Shown: positions 44,928 to 54,437, counted from the stretch's first letter. The stretch is 64,000 bases of DNA from Chrysosporum bergii ANA360D (GCF_029891735.1 NZ_JANQDH010000026.1:1-64000), one strand, 5' to 3'. Notes: a model not told the origin generated them from the sequence alone. A program made the numbers and translations.

Positions 44928-44963
44928 TTTGACACCCTCCGGGACAAAGCCACGGAGATTCTA
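44928..44963. mobile_element. Degenerate IS200/IS605-type end hairpin
   Basis: TTTGACACCCTCCGGGACAAAG, split here as TTTGACACCCTCCG and GGACAAAGCC, then CACGGAGATTCT, follows the TTGACAC-CTCC-n-AAAG-CCGGAG-ATTC layout of the elements at 10433 and 53731 with several mismatches. No transposase gene adjoins it. Confidence 0.5.
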
Positions 44964-45085
44964 CATTCCAGGTCAGAACTTCCTCTAGCAGCTTTAAAGT
45001 AGCATGGAGAAAAGTGCGTAATTATCATAAAATAGAGAATAACTAGCAGTACATCTGCAAATGATTCAGTGGCAATATCGCTTTA

Positions 45086-46837
45086 ATGGCAGAATCTCGA
45101 CGACTTGCTAAACTCGGTGCTTACATACTTCCCCATTGGCGGGAAATGACATTAGGCATTCTGGCCTTATTGTCAGTAAATGTGCTGGGTGTTTATATTC
45201 CTTGGTTAATTCGTTCAGCAGTTGACCAACTTTCCGGCAGCTTTAATTTCAGTGAAGTATTATCTTACGTGGTGCCGATTATCTCCCTCAGTTGTGCCAT
45301 GTGGCTGATCCGCATGGCTTCCCGCATTTGGCTGTTTGGGGTGGGAAGGCAGGTAGAATTTGACCTAAAACAAAGAATTTTTCAACACTTACTCAAGCTA
45401 GAGCCTGCTTACTTCGCCATTAACACTGCTGGAGATTTAATTAACCGGGCTACCAGTGATGTGGACAATGTGAGGAGGTTGGTGGGTTTTGCGGTACTGA
45501 GCTTGGCCAATACTATGTTTGCCTATACTCTGACTCTACCAGTAATGCTCACCATTAGTGTGCATCTCACACTAGCTTCCCTGGCTGTGTATCCCTTCAT
45601 GTTTTTGTTAGTACATTTGTTTAGTAATCGCCTACGCAAAGAGCAAGCGATAGTCCAAGAGGAATTATCAGACATCAGTGAACTAATACAAGAGGATGTG
45701 AGCGGTATTGCCCTAATTAAAATATACGCCCAAGAAGAAAATGAGCGCCGAGCCTTTGCCCAAAAAAATCAGCAGCTATTGGCCGCTAACTTACAACTAG
45801 CCAAAAGCAGAAATATACTGTTTCCTTTAATTGGTGGTTTAGCTAATCTAAGTTCTCTGGTGATCATCTGGCTAGGGGCTGGGGAGATATCTAATGGAAC
45901 CTTAGCTGTAGGGGATTTTTTGGCGCTCTTAATTTATGTAGAACGTCTAGTTTTTCCCACAGCATTATTAGGTTTCACCATTACAGCTTATCAACGTGGT
46001 GAAGTGAGTATTGACCGCTTAGAGTCTATTCTTGCTGTCAAGCCGAAAATTGACGACGAACCAGACGCTGTACATTTGCCTTTGGATGAGATTAAAGGAA
46101 AAGTCACCGCCAGAAATCTTACTTACACTTACCCTGGTGCTGCTACTCCAGCCTTAGACAACATTAACTTTACAATTTTACCAGGAGAAACAGTTTCTAT
46201 TGTCGGGGCTATTGGTTCTGGTAAATCAACTTTGGCAAATGCTTTACCGCGTTTGTTAGATATTGCACCAGGACAATTATTTGTAGATGGTTGGGATATT
46301 ACTAAAATATCATTGGCAGATTTACGTCAAGCCATGGCCTACGTTCCCCAAGATAGCTTTTTGTTTAGCACCACAATTAAAAATAATATCCGTTACGGTG
46401 ACCCAGTTAGTGAAAATCGAAATGTAGAATATGTGGCTCAACTAGCGAAAATTGACGGAGAAATCAGTAACTTTCCCCATCAGTATGAAACCATTGTGGG
46501 CGAACGTGGTATAACCCTATCTGGTGGACAACGACAACGCATCGCCCTGGCTAGAGCCATGTTAGTGGAAGCTCCAATTTTAATTTTGGATGATGCCCTT
46601 TCCAGTGTGGATAATCAAACCGCTACAGGAATCCTCCATAATCTTTCCTCTGGTTCGAGACGCAAAACCGTAATTTTTATTACTCATCAGCTATCTGCTG
46701 CTGCCACTGCTGACCGTATTTTTGTGATGGACAAAGGCAAAATTGTCCAGATAGGTACTCACTCAGAACTGTTGCAAAGCCAGGGTCTTTACAAAACTTT
46801 ATGGAGTCAGCATCAAGTAGAGGAGTTGCTGCGATAG
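45086..46837 (+). CDS. ABC exporter, fused permease and ATPase (MsbA/MDR type)
   Basis: A 583-residue half-transporter. Six membrane segments (about 18-310) precede an ATPase domain with Walker A GAIGSGKST, Q-loop AYVPQDSFLFS, signature LSGGQRQRIALARAML, Walker B ILILDDALSSVD and the switch His in FITHQLSA. Such proteins work as homo- or heterodimers exporting lipids or drugs. The substrate is unknown. The stop at 46837 coincides with the edge of a TnpB fragment. Confidence 0.92.
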   Translation: MAESRRLAKLGAYILPHWREMTLGILALLSVNVLGVYIPWLIRSAVDQLSGSFNFSEVLSYVVPIISLSCAMWLIRMASRIWLFGVGRQVEFDLKQRIFQHLLKLEPAYFAINTAGDLINRATSDVDNVRRLVGFAVLSLANTMFAYTLTLPVMLTISVHLTLASLAVYPFMFLLVHLFSNRLRKEQAIVQEELSDISELIQEDVSGIALIKIYAQEENERRAFAQKNQQLLAANLQLAKSRNILFPLIGGLANLSSLVIIWLGAGEISNGTLAVGDFLALLIYVERLVFPTALLGFTITAYQRGEVSIDRLESILAVKPKIDDEPDAVHLPLDEIKGKVTARNLTYTYPGAATPALDNINFTILPGETVSIVGAIGSGKSTLANALPRLLDIAPGQLFVDGWDITKISLADLRQAMAYVPQDSFLFSTTIKNNIRYGDPVSENRNVEYVAQLAKIDGEISNFPHQYETIVGERGITLSGGQRQRIALARAMLVEAPILILDDALSSVDNQTATGILHNLSSGSRRKTVIFITHQLSAAATADRIFVMDKGKIVQIGTHSELLQSQGLYKTLWSQHQVEELLR

Positions 46838-47025
46838 CTTTTTCCACTCGTACCCATAAATGTAGTTGTGGGTGTGAGTTGCAAAGAGATGTGAATGCAG
46901 AAGTAAACATTAGTAAATATTTTAAATCTTGCCAAGCAAGGGGAGGACATCCCCAAAGTAACGCTACAGGAGTTGGGATCTCTACTCTGGTTGGTGAAAA
47001 CCTGATAGAGCAAATTCTGACGTAG
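46838..47025 (+). pseudogene. TnpB C-terminal fragment (IS200/IS605 relic)
   Basis: The plus-strand frame reads FSTRTHKCSCGCELQRDVNAEVNI and ends STLVGENLIEQILT, the zinc-finger and RuvC-III tail of TnpB. Only about 62 codons survive, starting right at the stop of the ABC exporter gene. The D of RDVNAEVNI would be the last RuvC acidic residue. It overlaps the 3' end of the convergent binding-protein gene by about 44 nt, so the insertion seems to have supplied part of that gene's C-terminal codons. Confidence 0.72.
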
Positions 47026-48361
47026 AATGTATAATCTCAGTGGCTTGAGCCCGGAGAGTGTCAATATGCCAAATCAAATCCAAACGCTCCTGGGCTGTTT
47101 TCAGTGCTTTTGCTGGTGACTCCCCCAGCAAGGTGGCCTCAATTGCTCGACCCAGACTGTCAGATAAAGCATTGTAACCTGCAATAATAGGTCTACCCCG
47201 TGCCACAGGCATTTGTTCCAGAAAAGTCTTTAACACGGGCTTTTGGTTAATGAATTGCTGAAAAGCTTCACTTTGGGCAGATTTGATGTTTACTGGTAGA
47301 AAACCCGTCCCTATACTCCATTCTGTTTGGAACTCTTCACTTAAAACAAACTCTAAAAACTTCAGTGCTGCTTGTTCTCTGGCTGGGGTGGTTTTCATCA
47401 CAAACATATTACCATCGCCAATAGCCGTAGCTTGTTCTACATTTGCTGGCATGGGAAATACTTGATAATCAACATTAGACTTCATAATATAAGTCCAAGG
47501 TCCTGTGATTTGCATAGCAACACGACCGGCAATAAAGTCGTCTTCTTCGTAACCCCGATCAGGTGCGGATAACTTGGCGGAACCATCTTTAATTAAATCT
47601 TGCCAAAGTTGTAAAGCTCTTACTGCTGCTTCTGTGGTCAAGTTTGGCTGATTATCGGTGATGATCTCCCCCCCCGCACTCCATAAAAACGGTAACCAAG
47701 TAAATACAGTCCATTCGCTTTTACCCAAGGGTAATAAGATTCCATATTGTTCCGGTTTATGGTCGCCATTTTTGTCTATGGTCAATTTTTGGGCAACTTC
47801 TCTCAGTTCTTCCCAGGTTCTGGGGGTTTGGGTGATTCCTGCTGCTTGGAACAGCCGAGGTCGGTAAAAAATACCGATGTTGCTGGTGCAAAGTGGAATT
47901 GACCAGAGATGGCCGTTTAGTGTTAATGCTTCTAATGAGTTGGGGCTAATTCGGGATTTTAGGGGTGATGTTTCTAACCAATCTTCTAAAGGTCGAATTG
48001 CATCCAGTTCTACAAGCTGACCTGTAACTTGCGGGTAGAAGCTCAAAATGTCTGGAGGAACATTTCCCACAACTGCGGCAAGTATTTTTGGCATTTGTTG
48101 TTCTAGCCCACCAGCAAAAATAGATTCTACTTGGATATCACTGTGAGTCTGATTAAATTTATCTACTAATTTTTGAAATACATCTCGATTAGCAGGGGGA
48201 TTAATTCCTTGCCACAGTGTCAAACGAATTACGCCATCATCCTTTTGGGTTAAAGCTTGACAACCAGATAAAATGATTAAACATACACTCAGAACAATTG
48301 CGATAATTAACCGACTCCCTACAGGAGAAATGATTGGATGTAGTAAAATGTTGTTTTTCAT
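46982..48361 (-). CDS. ABC transporter sugar-binding lipoprotein (family 1 solute-binding)
   Basis: 459 residues from the ATG at 48361; a GTG at 48367 lies two codons upstream. The signal peptide ends at a lipobox LSGC. The mature protein has solute-binding family 1 features: RLTLWQGINPPANRDVFQKL, FNQTHSDIQVESIF, YGILLPLGKSEWTVFTWLPF and VAMQITGPWTY. It would sit in the periplasm, anchored by lipid, delivering sugars to a permease encoded elsewhere. It follows the glycosyltransferase gene by about 10 nt. The last ~15 residues overlap the TnpB fragment on the other strand. Confidence 0.9.
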   Translation of the reverse strand: MKNNILLHPIISPVGSRLIIAIVLSVCLIILSGCQALTQKDDGVIRLTLWQGINPPANRDVFQKLVDKFNQTHSDIQVESIFAGGLEQQMPKILAAVVGNVPPDILSFYPQVTGQLVELDAIRPLEDWLETSPLKSRISPNSLEALTLNGHLWSIPLCTSNIGIFYRPRLFQAAGITQTPRTWEELREVAQKLTIDKNGDHKPEQYGILLPLGKSEWTVFTWLPFLWSAGGEIITDNQPNLTTEAAVRALQLWQDLIKDGSAKLSAPDRGYEEDDFIAGRVAMQITGPWTYIMKSNVDYQVFPMPANVEQATAIGDGNMFVMKTTPAREQAALKFLEFVLSEEFQTEWSIGTGFLPVNIKSAQSEAFQQFINQKPVLKTFLEQMPVARGRPIIAGYNALSDSLGRAIEATLLGESPAKALKTAQERLDLIWHIDTLRAQATEIIHSTSEFALSGFHQPE

Positions 48362-48370
48362 GCTCACTAG

Positions 48371-49036
48371 TTAGCTGGATGAGGAAATTTGATCGATATA
48401 AACATTCTTTGTAATACTATTTTCGGCTCTTGTGTAAATGTAAGTTTCTGGTTGCTTAATTTTTTGAGTTTGGTAGATTTTTTCCGCTCGTTGCCAAAAC
48501 TCTGTATCTTCTCCGTAAGGAATATTATTAAATCCTTGTAATTGGAAAAATACGTGACGTTTACCGAAAAATGTTGCACCTAACACACATTCTCGTATGT
48601 TAATTGTTTTATCTGGTTGAAAATAATCAACTACAAAAAATTCTTCTTCACAGGCACATCCTCCTTCAATTAAATCAACTTCTGGATTAGCTTTCATATA
48701 TTTCAGCCGTGAATCGAGATGATTAGGTTTGTAACTGTCATCACTGTCTATAAAAGTTATATAATTACCAAATGATGCTTGAATACCCGCATTTCTCGTA
48801 TATCCTGGTTTCCGGTTTTGATGTTTCAAATAACGAATATTTGGGAATTTTTGCAGATAGGAATCAACAACTTGAAAAGTATTGTCTTGACTACCATCGT
48901 CTACTACAAGCAGTTCCCAATCTTTACAGGTCTGATTAACAACGCTATCAATACAGTTTTTGAGGTAATTTACCCGGTTGTAAGTGCAGAGGATAACTGT
49001 TATTTCTGGCTTGATGCTAAAATTTATGCTGCTCAT
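48371..49036 (-). CDS. Family 2 glycosyltransferase
   Basis: A 221-residue GT-A fold enzyme. EITVILCTYNRVNYLKNCID, LLVVDDGSQDNT, YTRNAGIQASFGNYITFIDSDD (the DxD site; motif shortened here) and YGEDTEFWQRA (catalytic base region) are clear. It transfers a sugar from a nucleotide sugar to an unknown acceptor. It is the first gene of a probable two-gene operon with the sugar-binding lipoprotein. Confidence 0.9.
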   Translation of the reverse strand: MSSINFSIKPEITVILCTYNRVNYLKNCIDSVVNQTCKDWELLVVDDGSQDNTFQVVDSYLQKFPNIRYLKHQNRKPGYTRNAGIQASFGNYITFIDSDDSYKPNHLDSRLKYMKANPEVDLIEGGCACEEEFFVVDYFQPDKTINIRECVLGATFFGKRHVFFQLQGFNNIPYGEDTEFWQRAEKIYQTQKIKQPETYIYTRAENSITKNVYIDQISSSS

Positions 49037-49541
49037 GGATGGTAATATTCAGGTCCTGGTTCTATGTTGAGAATTTTAGATGATGTACCTAAAATAGGAA
49101 TATATTTTTTACCCATAAGGTTAACTGGTAAATTTTTATCTAGTTATGACACTCAGGTATTATAAACTATTTAAGGACACTTTTATGATTTATAACTGAC
49201 TTTTGTTAAAAATTGTGTAGGTAACAATAAAGTACGGTTATTGCCATCGCCTTTGACTATAAAACCGAACCGAGTAAACTGTGAACCGGTCTACTGTGTT
49301 AATTAGGAAGCTTGAGATGGAGCTTAATCAGAACCAAGGATTCATTGAGGAAAAATACTGGTTGTTTGCAAGTTGTCAAGTTAAAGATTAACCCAACCTT
49401 TGAGGATGTTTGTCAACTTCCGTACCAGAAAAGTATCTTAAAAGCACCCGCCCACCAGGCTAAAAAACTCCCATTCCTTATATCCAGTGTTTTTTCCTCA
49501 ACGCCACAACCGCTGAAACCGAAGCTAACGAGGAAAATTAT
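49037..49541. other. Divergent spacer upstream of dnaK
   Basis: 505 nt with no convincing gene; the in-frame stretch at 49312-49554 lacks protein-like composition and overlaps dnaK. I looked for a CIRCE inverted repeat (TTAGCACTC...GAGTGCTAA) and saw none. Confidence 0.5.
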
Positions 49542-51419
49542 ATGCCGAAAGTAATTGGAATTGACTTAGGAACTACAAATTCTTGCGCTGCTGTGATGGA
49601 AGGTGGACAGCCTTTAGTAATTGCTAATGCTGAAGGTCAACGGGTCACTCCCTCTGTGGTAGCTCACACAAAGTCTGGCGAACGGTTGGTGGGTCAAATT
49701 GCAAGACGACAAGCAGTGATGAACCCAGAAAATACTTTTTATTCTGTAAAACGCTTTATTGGGCGAAAATATGAAGAAATCACCCATGAAGCGACGGAAG
49801 TTACTTACCGAGTGGTGCGCGATCGCCATGGTAACGTTAAACTTGACTGTCCCATTGCAGGTAAGCAATTTGCACCAGAAGAAGTTTCTGCTCAAGTGCT
49901 GCGGAAGTTAGTTGATGACACCAGCAAATATTTAGGAGAGAAAGTAACCCAAGCTGTGATTACAGTTCCGGCTTATTTCAATGATTCCCAGCGCCAAGCC
50001 ACAAAGGATGCGGGAAAAATTGCCGGTTTAGAAGTTCTCCGCATTATCAATGAACCTACAGCAGCAGCCTTAGCTTATGGTTTAGATAAAAAGCAAAATG
50101 AAACTATTTTGGTGTTTGACCTGGGAGGGGGAACTTTTGACGTTTCCATTTTAGAAGTGGGAGAGGGGGTTTTTGAAGTAAAATCTACCAGTGGCGACAC
50201 CCATTTAGGGGGTGACGACTTTGATAAAAAAATTGTAGATTGGCTGGCTACTGCGTTTTTACGTAATGAAGGGGTGGATTTGCGTAAAGATAAGCAAGCT
50301 TTACAGAGGTTAACAGAAGCAGCCGAAAAAGCCAAAATTGAACTTTCCAGCGCCACCCAAACTAATATTAATCTTCCCTTTATCACAGCTACCCAAGCAG
50401 GACCCCAACACCTGGATATGACCTTAACCAGGGCTAAGTTTGAAGAAATGATTGCGGATCTTTTAGACCGTTGTCGTAAACCTGTACAACAAGCCCTACA
50501 AGATGCCAAACTGAGCAATGCTGACATTGATGAAGTTGTATTAGTGGGTGGTTCAACTCGCATTCCATCTGTACAAGAGTTAGTGCGGCGAATGATTGGT
50601 AAAGATCCTTGTCAAGGTGTCAATCCCGATGAGGTGGTAGCTGTGGGTGCTGCTATTCAAGCCGGTGTCTTAGCAGGGGAAGTTAAAGATATTCTGCTGC
50701 TGGATGTTACCCCCTTGTCTTTGGGTGTGGAAACTCTGGGCGGTGTGATGACTAGGATTATTGACCGCAATACTACTATCCCGGTGAAAAAATCAGAAAT
50801 CTTTTCTACAGCCGCTGATGGTCAGACCAATGTGGAAGTTCACGTCCTCCAAGGTGAGAGGGAACTGGCTAAAAATAACAAGAGTTTGGGAAATTTCCGC
50901 CTTGATGGTATCCCCCCAGCGCCTAGAGGTGTACCACAAATTGACGTAACTTTTGATATTGATGCTAACGGTATTCTGTCCGTGACTGCTCAAGATAAAG
51001 CTACAGGTAAACGCCAGTCCATTTCTATTACCGGTGCTTCCACTCTAGATAAGCGAGATGTGGAAAATATGGTGCGGGATGCAGAAGCCCACGCGGAGGA
51101 AGACCACCAACGCCGTGAACAAATTGATACTAAAAACATGGCTGATTCTCTGGCTTATCAAGCACAGAAGCAGATGAAAGACCTTGGCGATAAGGTCAGT
51201 GCTGAGGATCGCGGGCGAGTTGAGGGTTTGGTAAAAGATTTACAAGAAGCCATCAACCAAGATAATTTTGAGCGGATGAAGTCTCTCACCAATGAGTTAC
51301 AACAAGCTTTGATGCAGGTTGGTACTGCTGTTTATGCTCAAGCACCAGGGGCTAGAACCACAGGAGGGAGACCCGGTGGTGAAGATGTGATTGATGCCGA
51401 TTTCGTGGAAAGCAATTGA
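49542..51419 (+). CDS. dnaK: Molecular chaperone DnaK (Hsp70)
   Basis: A 625-residue Hsp70. The ATPase domain has [58 protein letters not shown] (shortened motifs) and [11 protein letters not shown]. The substrate domain has [19 protein letters not shown]. The C-terminus ends [13 protein letters not shown], close to the usual DnaK terminus. No dnaJ or grpE lies beside it. Cyanobacteria carry several dnaK genes; this full-length form with the normal tail resembles the housekeeping (DnaK2-like) type, though paralogue identity is not certain. Confidence 0.94.
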   Translation: MPKVIGIDLGTTNSCAAVMEGGQPLVIANAEGQRVTPSVVAHTKSGERLVGQIARRQAVMNPENTFYSVKRFIGRKYEEITHEATEVTYRVVRDRHGNVKLDCPIAGKQFAPEEVSAQVLRKLVDDTSKYLGEKVTQAVITVPAYFNDSQRQATKDAGKIAGLEVLRIINEPTAAALAYGLDKKQNETILVFDLGGGTFDVSILEVGEGVFEVKSTSGDTHLGGDDFDKKIVDWLATAFLRNEGVDLRKDKQALQRLTEAAEKAKIELSSATQTNINLPFITATQAGPQHLDMTLTRAKFEEMIADLLDRCRKPVQQALQDAKLSNADIDEVVLVGGSTRIPSVQELVRRMIGKDPCQGVNPDEVVAVGAAIQAGVLAGEVKDILLLDVTPLSLGVETLGGVMTRIIDRNTTIPVKKSEIFSTAADGQTNVEVHVLQGERELAKNNKSLGNFRLDGIPPAPRGVPQIDVTFDIDANGILSVTAQDKATGKRQSISITGASTLDKRDVENMVRDAEAHAEEDHQRREQIDTKNMADSLAYQAQKQMKDLGDKVSAEDRGRVEGLVKDLQEAINQDNFERMKSLTNELQQALMQVGTAVYAQAPGARTTGGRPGGEDVIDADFVESN

Positions 51420-51451
51420 CATCTCCCCTGGTTAAATCCTGTTGAGCCGCG

Positions 51452-51486
51452 TTTCATCCCCTAGGCTAAAGCCTAGGGGTTCTCAC
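51452..51486. mobile_element. IS200/IS605-type end hairpin after dnaK
   Basis: TTTCATCCCCTAGGCTAAAGCCTAGGGG, given as CCCCTAGGC/GCCTAGGGG arms, forms a perfect 9-bp stem around TAAA, followed by TTCTCACGC. This matches the hairpin-ATTC layout at 10433 and 53731 but with its own stem sequence. It lies 32 nt past dnaK and could double as its terminator. Confidence 0.5.
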
Positions 51487-51628
51487 GCTCCCTGTTTTGA
51501 TAGTCGGCTTACTGTCCTTGGTGTTGCGGGGGGTTGAAAATGCCACAAATGCTCATGTTTCTTTACTCCCCGCTTGGTCGCTGTATACTTTAATCAGCAT
51601 TTTTGTATGTAAAATGAGATCGCTGGAT

Positions 51629-51676
51629 ATGCCGGCTAAAGATATTTACCATGATTGTGTAAAAAATGCTCTGAAT
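51629..51676 (+). pseudogene. xisH fragment (fdxN-element excision controlling factor family)
   Basis: The ATG at 51629 opens MPAKDIYHDCVKNALN, matching the N-terminus of XisH proteins (MPAKDIYHDxVKNAL). After 16 codons similarity stops and no DGWTITHDP segment follows. The rest of the gene and its partner xisI are missing. XisH/XisI were named for control of heterocyst DNA excision but are widespread in cyanobacteria. Confidence 0.6.
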
Positions 51677-51744
51677 AGGTTATTTATTTCTGCCTGTTCC
51701 CTGTTAAGAGCCTCTACGAGTCACTACAACCATATTACAACTAT

Positions 51745-53121
51745 ATGCCCTGGTCTGCCACTATCTCCCAACTGCTAGAAGTTATTTCTGCCCAACCGAT
51801 TAATTTATCTGCTGCTGCTTTAACACAAGTCAGCAGCACTATTCAAACAGATAGCCGGATGGTCAAACCCGGTGAAGTGTTTTTGGCTTTACGGGGAGAA
51901 AAATTTGATGGACATGATTTTGTCCCCGCAGCCATCGCTCAAGGTGCTTTAGCGGCTATTGTGGATTGTGGCTATGCAAGTCAAGATTTACCTATGTTGC
52001 AAGTGACAAACACTTTGTCAGCATATCAGCAACTAGCTAGATGGTGGCGCGATCGCCTGAATATCCCGGTAATAGGGATAACTGGTTCTGTGGGCAAAAC
52101 CACAACTAAGGAACTGGTAGCCGCAGTTTTGGCAACTCAGGGGCGAGTTCATAAGACTTATGGAAATTTTAATAATGAAATTGGTGTACCTAAAACTTTA
52201 TTACAACTGAGTACAGAGCATGATTATGCTGTGGTGGAAATGGCTATGCGGGGACGGGGACAAATTGCTGAATTAACTCACATCGCCCGTCCCACCATTG
52301 GGGTAATTACCAATGTAGGCACAGCACATATTGAGTTATTGGGTTCTGAACAAGCCATTGCTGAGGCTAAGTGTGAGTTATTAGGGGAAATGCCCAAAGA
52401 TGGTGTGGCTATTCTCAATTACGATAATGCTCGGTTAATGGCTACAGCCATGCAGGTTTGGAAGGGGAAAGTGGTAACTTATGGCTTTTCTGGTGGTGAT
52501 ATCCAAGGGCTGATGATAGATAACGAAACTATTAAAGTGGGAGGAATGCAGCTACCTTTACCTTTACCCGGTAGTCACAACGCCAGTAATTTTCTCGCAG
52601 CTTTGGCGGTGGCGCAAGTTTTGGGAGTTGATTGGTCAAGCTTACAAGCTGGTGTGGTGGTGAATATGCCCACAGGGCGATCGCAACGGTTGACTTTACC
52701 CAATGATGTGTTAATCTTAGATGAAACTTACAATGCTGCACCAGAAGCAATGACCGCAGCTTTGCAACTATTAGCAGATACACCGGGAAAACGTAAAGTC
52801 GCAGTGCTGGGAGCAATGAAAGAATTGGGAGAGCGATCGCTACAACTGCACCAAAAAGTCGGTGAAACGGTACTAAATTTAAAGTTAGACGCTTTGCTGG
52901 TGTTGGGGGATGGAGAAGACACCGAAGCCATGATCACAGCTGCTGGGGGTATCCCGTCAGAATGCTTTGCTACTCATGGTGAATTAGTGGCTAGATTAAA
53001 AACATTTGTGCAACCAGGCGATCGACTGTTATTCAAAGCCGCCCATTCAGTGGGGCTTGATGGCGTTGTTAATCAGATGCGGGCAGAATTTCTGCCAACC
53101 ACACCCACCCACCATCAATAA
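51745..53121 (+). CDS. murF: UDP-N-acetylmuramoyl-tripeptide--D-alanyl-D-alanine ligase
   Basis: A 458-residue Mur ligase that adds D-Ala-D-Ala to the peptidoglycan precursor. The three domains are an N-terminal UDP-binding domain (QTDSRMVKPGEVFLALRGEKFDG), the central ATPase (GITGSVGKTTTKELVAAVL, FNNEIGVPKTLL, GVITNVGTAHIELLGS) and a C-terminal domain (DETYNAAPEAMTAALQLL, VLGAMKELGERS). Length is normal. It lies behind the xisH relic and ahead of ftrV. Confidence 0.95.
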   Translation: MPWSATISQLLEVISAQPINLSAAALTQVSSTIQTDSRMVKPGEVFLALRGEKFDGHDFVPAAIAQGALAAIVDCGYASQDLPMLQVTNTLSAYQQLARWWRDRLNIPVIGITGSVGKTTTKELVAAVLATQGRVHKTYGNFNNEIGVPKTLLQLSTEHDYAVVEMAMRGRGQIAELTHIARPTIGVITNVGTAHIELLGSEQAIAEAKCELLGEMPKDGVAILNYDNARLMATAMQVWKGKVVTYGFSGGDIQGLMIDNETIKVGGMQLPLPLPGSHNASNFLAALAVAQVLGVDWSSLQAGVVVNMPTGRSQRLTLPNDVLILDETYNAAPEAMTAALQLLADTPGKRKVAVLGAMKELGERSLQLHQKVGETVLNLKLDALLVLGDGEDTEAMITAAGGIPSECFATHGELVARLKTFVQPGDRLLFKAAHSVGLDGVVNQMRAEFLPTTPTHHQ

Positions 53122-53134
53122 CAAAAATAAATCT

Positions 53135-53160
53135 TGTAGTGCGGGCATCCTGCTCGCTAC
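53135..53160. repeat. GTAG...CTAC palindrome after murF
   Basis: GTAGTGCGGGCATCC then TGCTCGCTAC is an imperfect palindrome of the 'gcgggcatcctgc' type found repeatedly in cyanobacterial spacers. A cousin is the hairpin at 28416. Confidence 0.5.
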
Positions 53161-53355
53161 CATACCTAATTAAGTAAAATCTTCCCGCCTACCGTACCTT
53201 ATCTCACCCAAAGGCGGAAAGGCGCAAGGGAAGAGCCTAAATTTACTTTGCTTCCAATCTGCTGTATGGTGTGGTGTTGATAATTTGATTAAGTGACTGG
53301 AAAAAATGCGCGGCGAACTAAATATATTCCAGTGTTTTCGCCGCTAGTTAGTGAT

Positions 53356-53628
53356 TTAAATCAGTTCTAATTCATTTTCACGTAAGTGAGCTTTAAATTT
53401 TTTACTAAACTGGACTAAAATTGGCAGATTAGCACTGACGGGTCTACCTTGCCATTCGGTAGCAATGGCTATGACTTCCCCTTCTGTACCTTTAATATCA
53501 ACAGCCTGACCTCGATGCTCAGGATGATGATAAACCACTACCGACTCTTGAACACGAACGCGATCGCCAACTTTCATAATAACATTTACACCTAGCTTTT
53601 GCTGTTCTACAACCATTTCCACAGTCAC
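53356..53628 (-). CDS. ftrV: Ferredoxin-thioredoxin reductase, variable (alpha) chain
   Basis: The conserved body is KVGDRVRVQESVVVYHHPEH, RGQAVDIKGTEGEV, WQGRPVSANLPILVQF and KKFKAHLRENELELI, the FTR variable chain, an SH3-like partner that shields the [4Fe-4S] catalytic subunit. FTR passes electrons from ferredoxin to thioredoxin for light control of the Calvin cycle. The frame opens with GTG at 53628; GAGGA spacing favours starts at 53622 (GTG) or 53616 (ATG), and an ATG at 53577 would give the shortest, classical length. The catalytic chain ftrC is not in this window. Confidence 0.93.
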   Translation of the reverse strand: MTVEMVVEQQKLGVNVIMKVGDRVRVQESVVVYHHPEHRGQAVDIKGTEGEVIAIATEWQGRPVSANLPILVQFSKKFKAHLRENELELI

Positions 53629-53692
53629 TCCTCACTCAACTGCTTGTTAAAAAAAAACTGTTTGCCATAGTTACGCCTATGTAACTGATATA

Positions 53693-53718
53693 CAAACAAA
53701 GCCTGCCGGCGCAGGCTT
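53693..53718 (-). terminator. Terminator beyond the tnpB relic
   Basis: On the minus strand AGCCTGC...GCAGGCT (53700-53717) forms a 7-bp stem with a 4-nt loop, followed by TTGTTTGTAT. It lies between the transposon end and ftrV. Confidence 0.65.
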
Positions 53719-53730
53719 GAATAGTGGTTA

Positions 53731-53776
53731 TTGACACTCCCAACACCTAAAGGCGGGGGATTCCAGCATCACTGAC
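53731..53776 (-). mobile_element. IS200/IS605 transposon end adjoining tnpB
   Basis: TTGACACTCCC-AACACCTAAAGGCGGGGG-ATTCCAGCATCACTGACG directly follows the tnpB stop (53769-53771). The hairpin and the TTCAN-type flank correspond to a right end, where the guide RNA of TnpB (omega RNA) is normally encoded. It is the best reference copy for the hairpin family in this window. Confidence 0.7.
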
Positions 53777-54300
53777 GTTCCTTGCTTTTACTGGACTTAC
53801 GTCCAATAGAAGTAGAGAGAACATCTGTACTGGCGTTACTTCCCGTCTGCCCGACGGTAGCGTTTGCACGATTCAAAATTACTTTGGCTGCATTCACATC
53901 TCTTTGTTCGATGTGTCCGCAGTGCAGGCTCCGAATGAGTACGAGTGCTAAGTGATTTCTGAACTATAACACCACAATTACTACATTCCTGGCTTGTGAA
54001 GTGGGGAGGAACTGCAATTATTTCCCGCCCAAACTTCGCCCCAAAGTATTCCAGCCATTGATGGAAGTTGTACCAAGAAGCATCAGAAATACTCTTAGCC
54101 AGCTTGTGGTTTCTCAGCAACCCACTAACATTTAAATCTTCCACGACTACCTTAGCGTTAGCTAGACATAAGTGACGCGCTAGTCTTTTAGCGTGTTCAT
54201 TCCTTTGTCGAGTTACCTTTAAATGCTTGCGAGCATAAACACCACGGGCTTTTCTTCTACCAGATGACCCCTTTTTCTTTAGTATATCTAAGAATGGCAA
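53769..54300 (-). pseudogene. tnpB pseudogene, 5'-truncated and frameshifted
   Basis: The minus-strand frame reads KKKGSSGRRKARGVYARKHL, VVVEDLNVSGLL (RuvC-II Glu) and FTSQECSNCGVIVQKSLSTRTH (zinc-finger first half). Near 53930 the frame shifts: LHCGHIEQRDVNAAKVIL, with the second CxxC-type cysteine and RuvC-III Asp, continues one frame over and ends KSKERQ at 53771. The N-terminal half with RuvC-I is missing; similarity ends near 54280-54300. TnpB is an RNA-guided nuclease of IS200/IS605. This copy cannot be active. Confidence 0.85.
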
Positions 54301-54302
54301 CC

Positions 54303-54437
54303 ATGAAAGCATCAAAAAGATTAAAAAATATACCAATACTTCATGATGAAGTTAAAACAAAAACCACCGTAGTTTTAACACTTAGGGCATGGTATATTAA
54401 ATGTATTAAGTGCGAATCCTTCTCTCTAAATGAGTAG
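54303..54437 (+). pseudogene. Possible ribbon-helix-helix antitoxin-like gene remnant
   Basis: A 44-codon frame starts MKASKRLKNIPILHDEVKTK and continues TTVVLTLRAW before losing order and stopping at TAG. The opening resembles short cyanobacterial proteins of the type '(K/R)xxNIPxLxDExK...VxLTxxAW', thought to be RHH-like. It is cut short compared with those. It starts exactly where tnpB similarity ends, so the IS may have inserted next to or into it. Confidence 0.4.

Noticed and set aside
49037-49541. CIRCE/HrcA operator upstream of dnaK
   Set aside because: No TTAGCACTC-N9-GAGTGCTAA match was seen on either strand.
49312-49554. 80-codon open frame ahead of dnaK
   Set aside because: It runs into dnaK in another frame, shows no protein-like composition, and dnaK has its own clear start.
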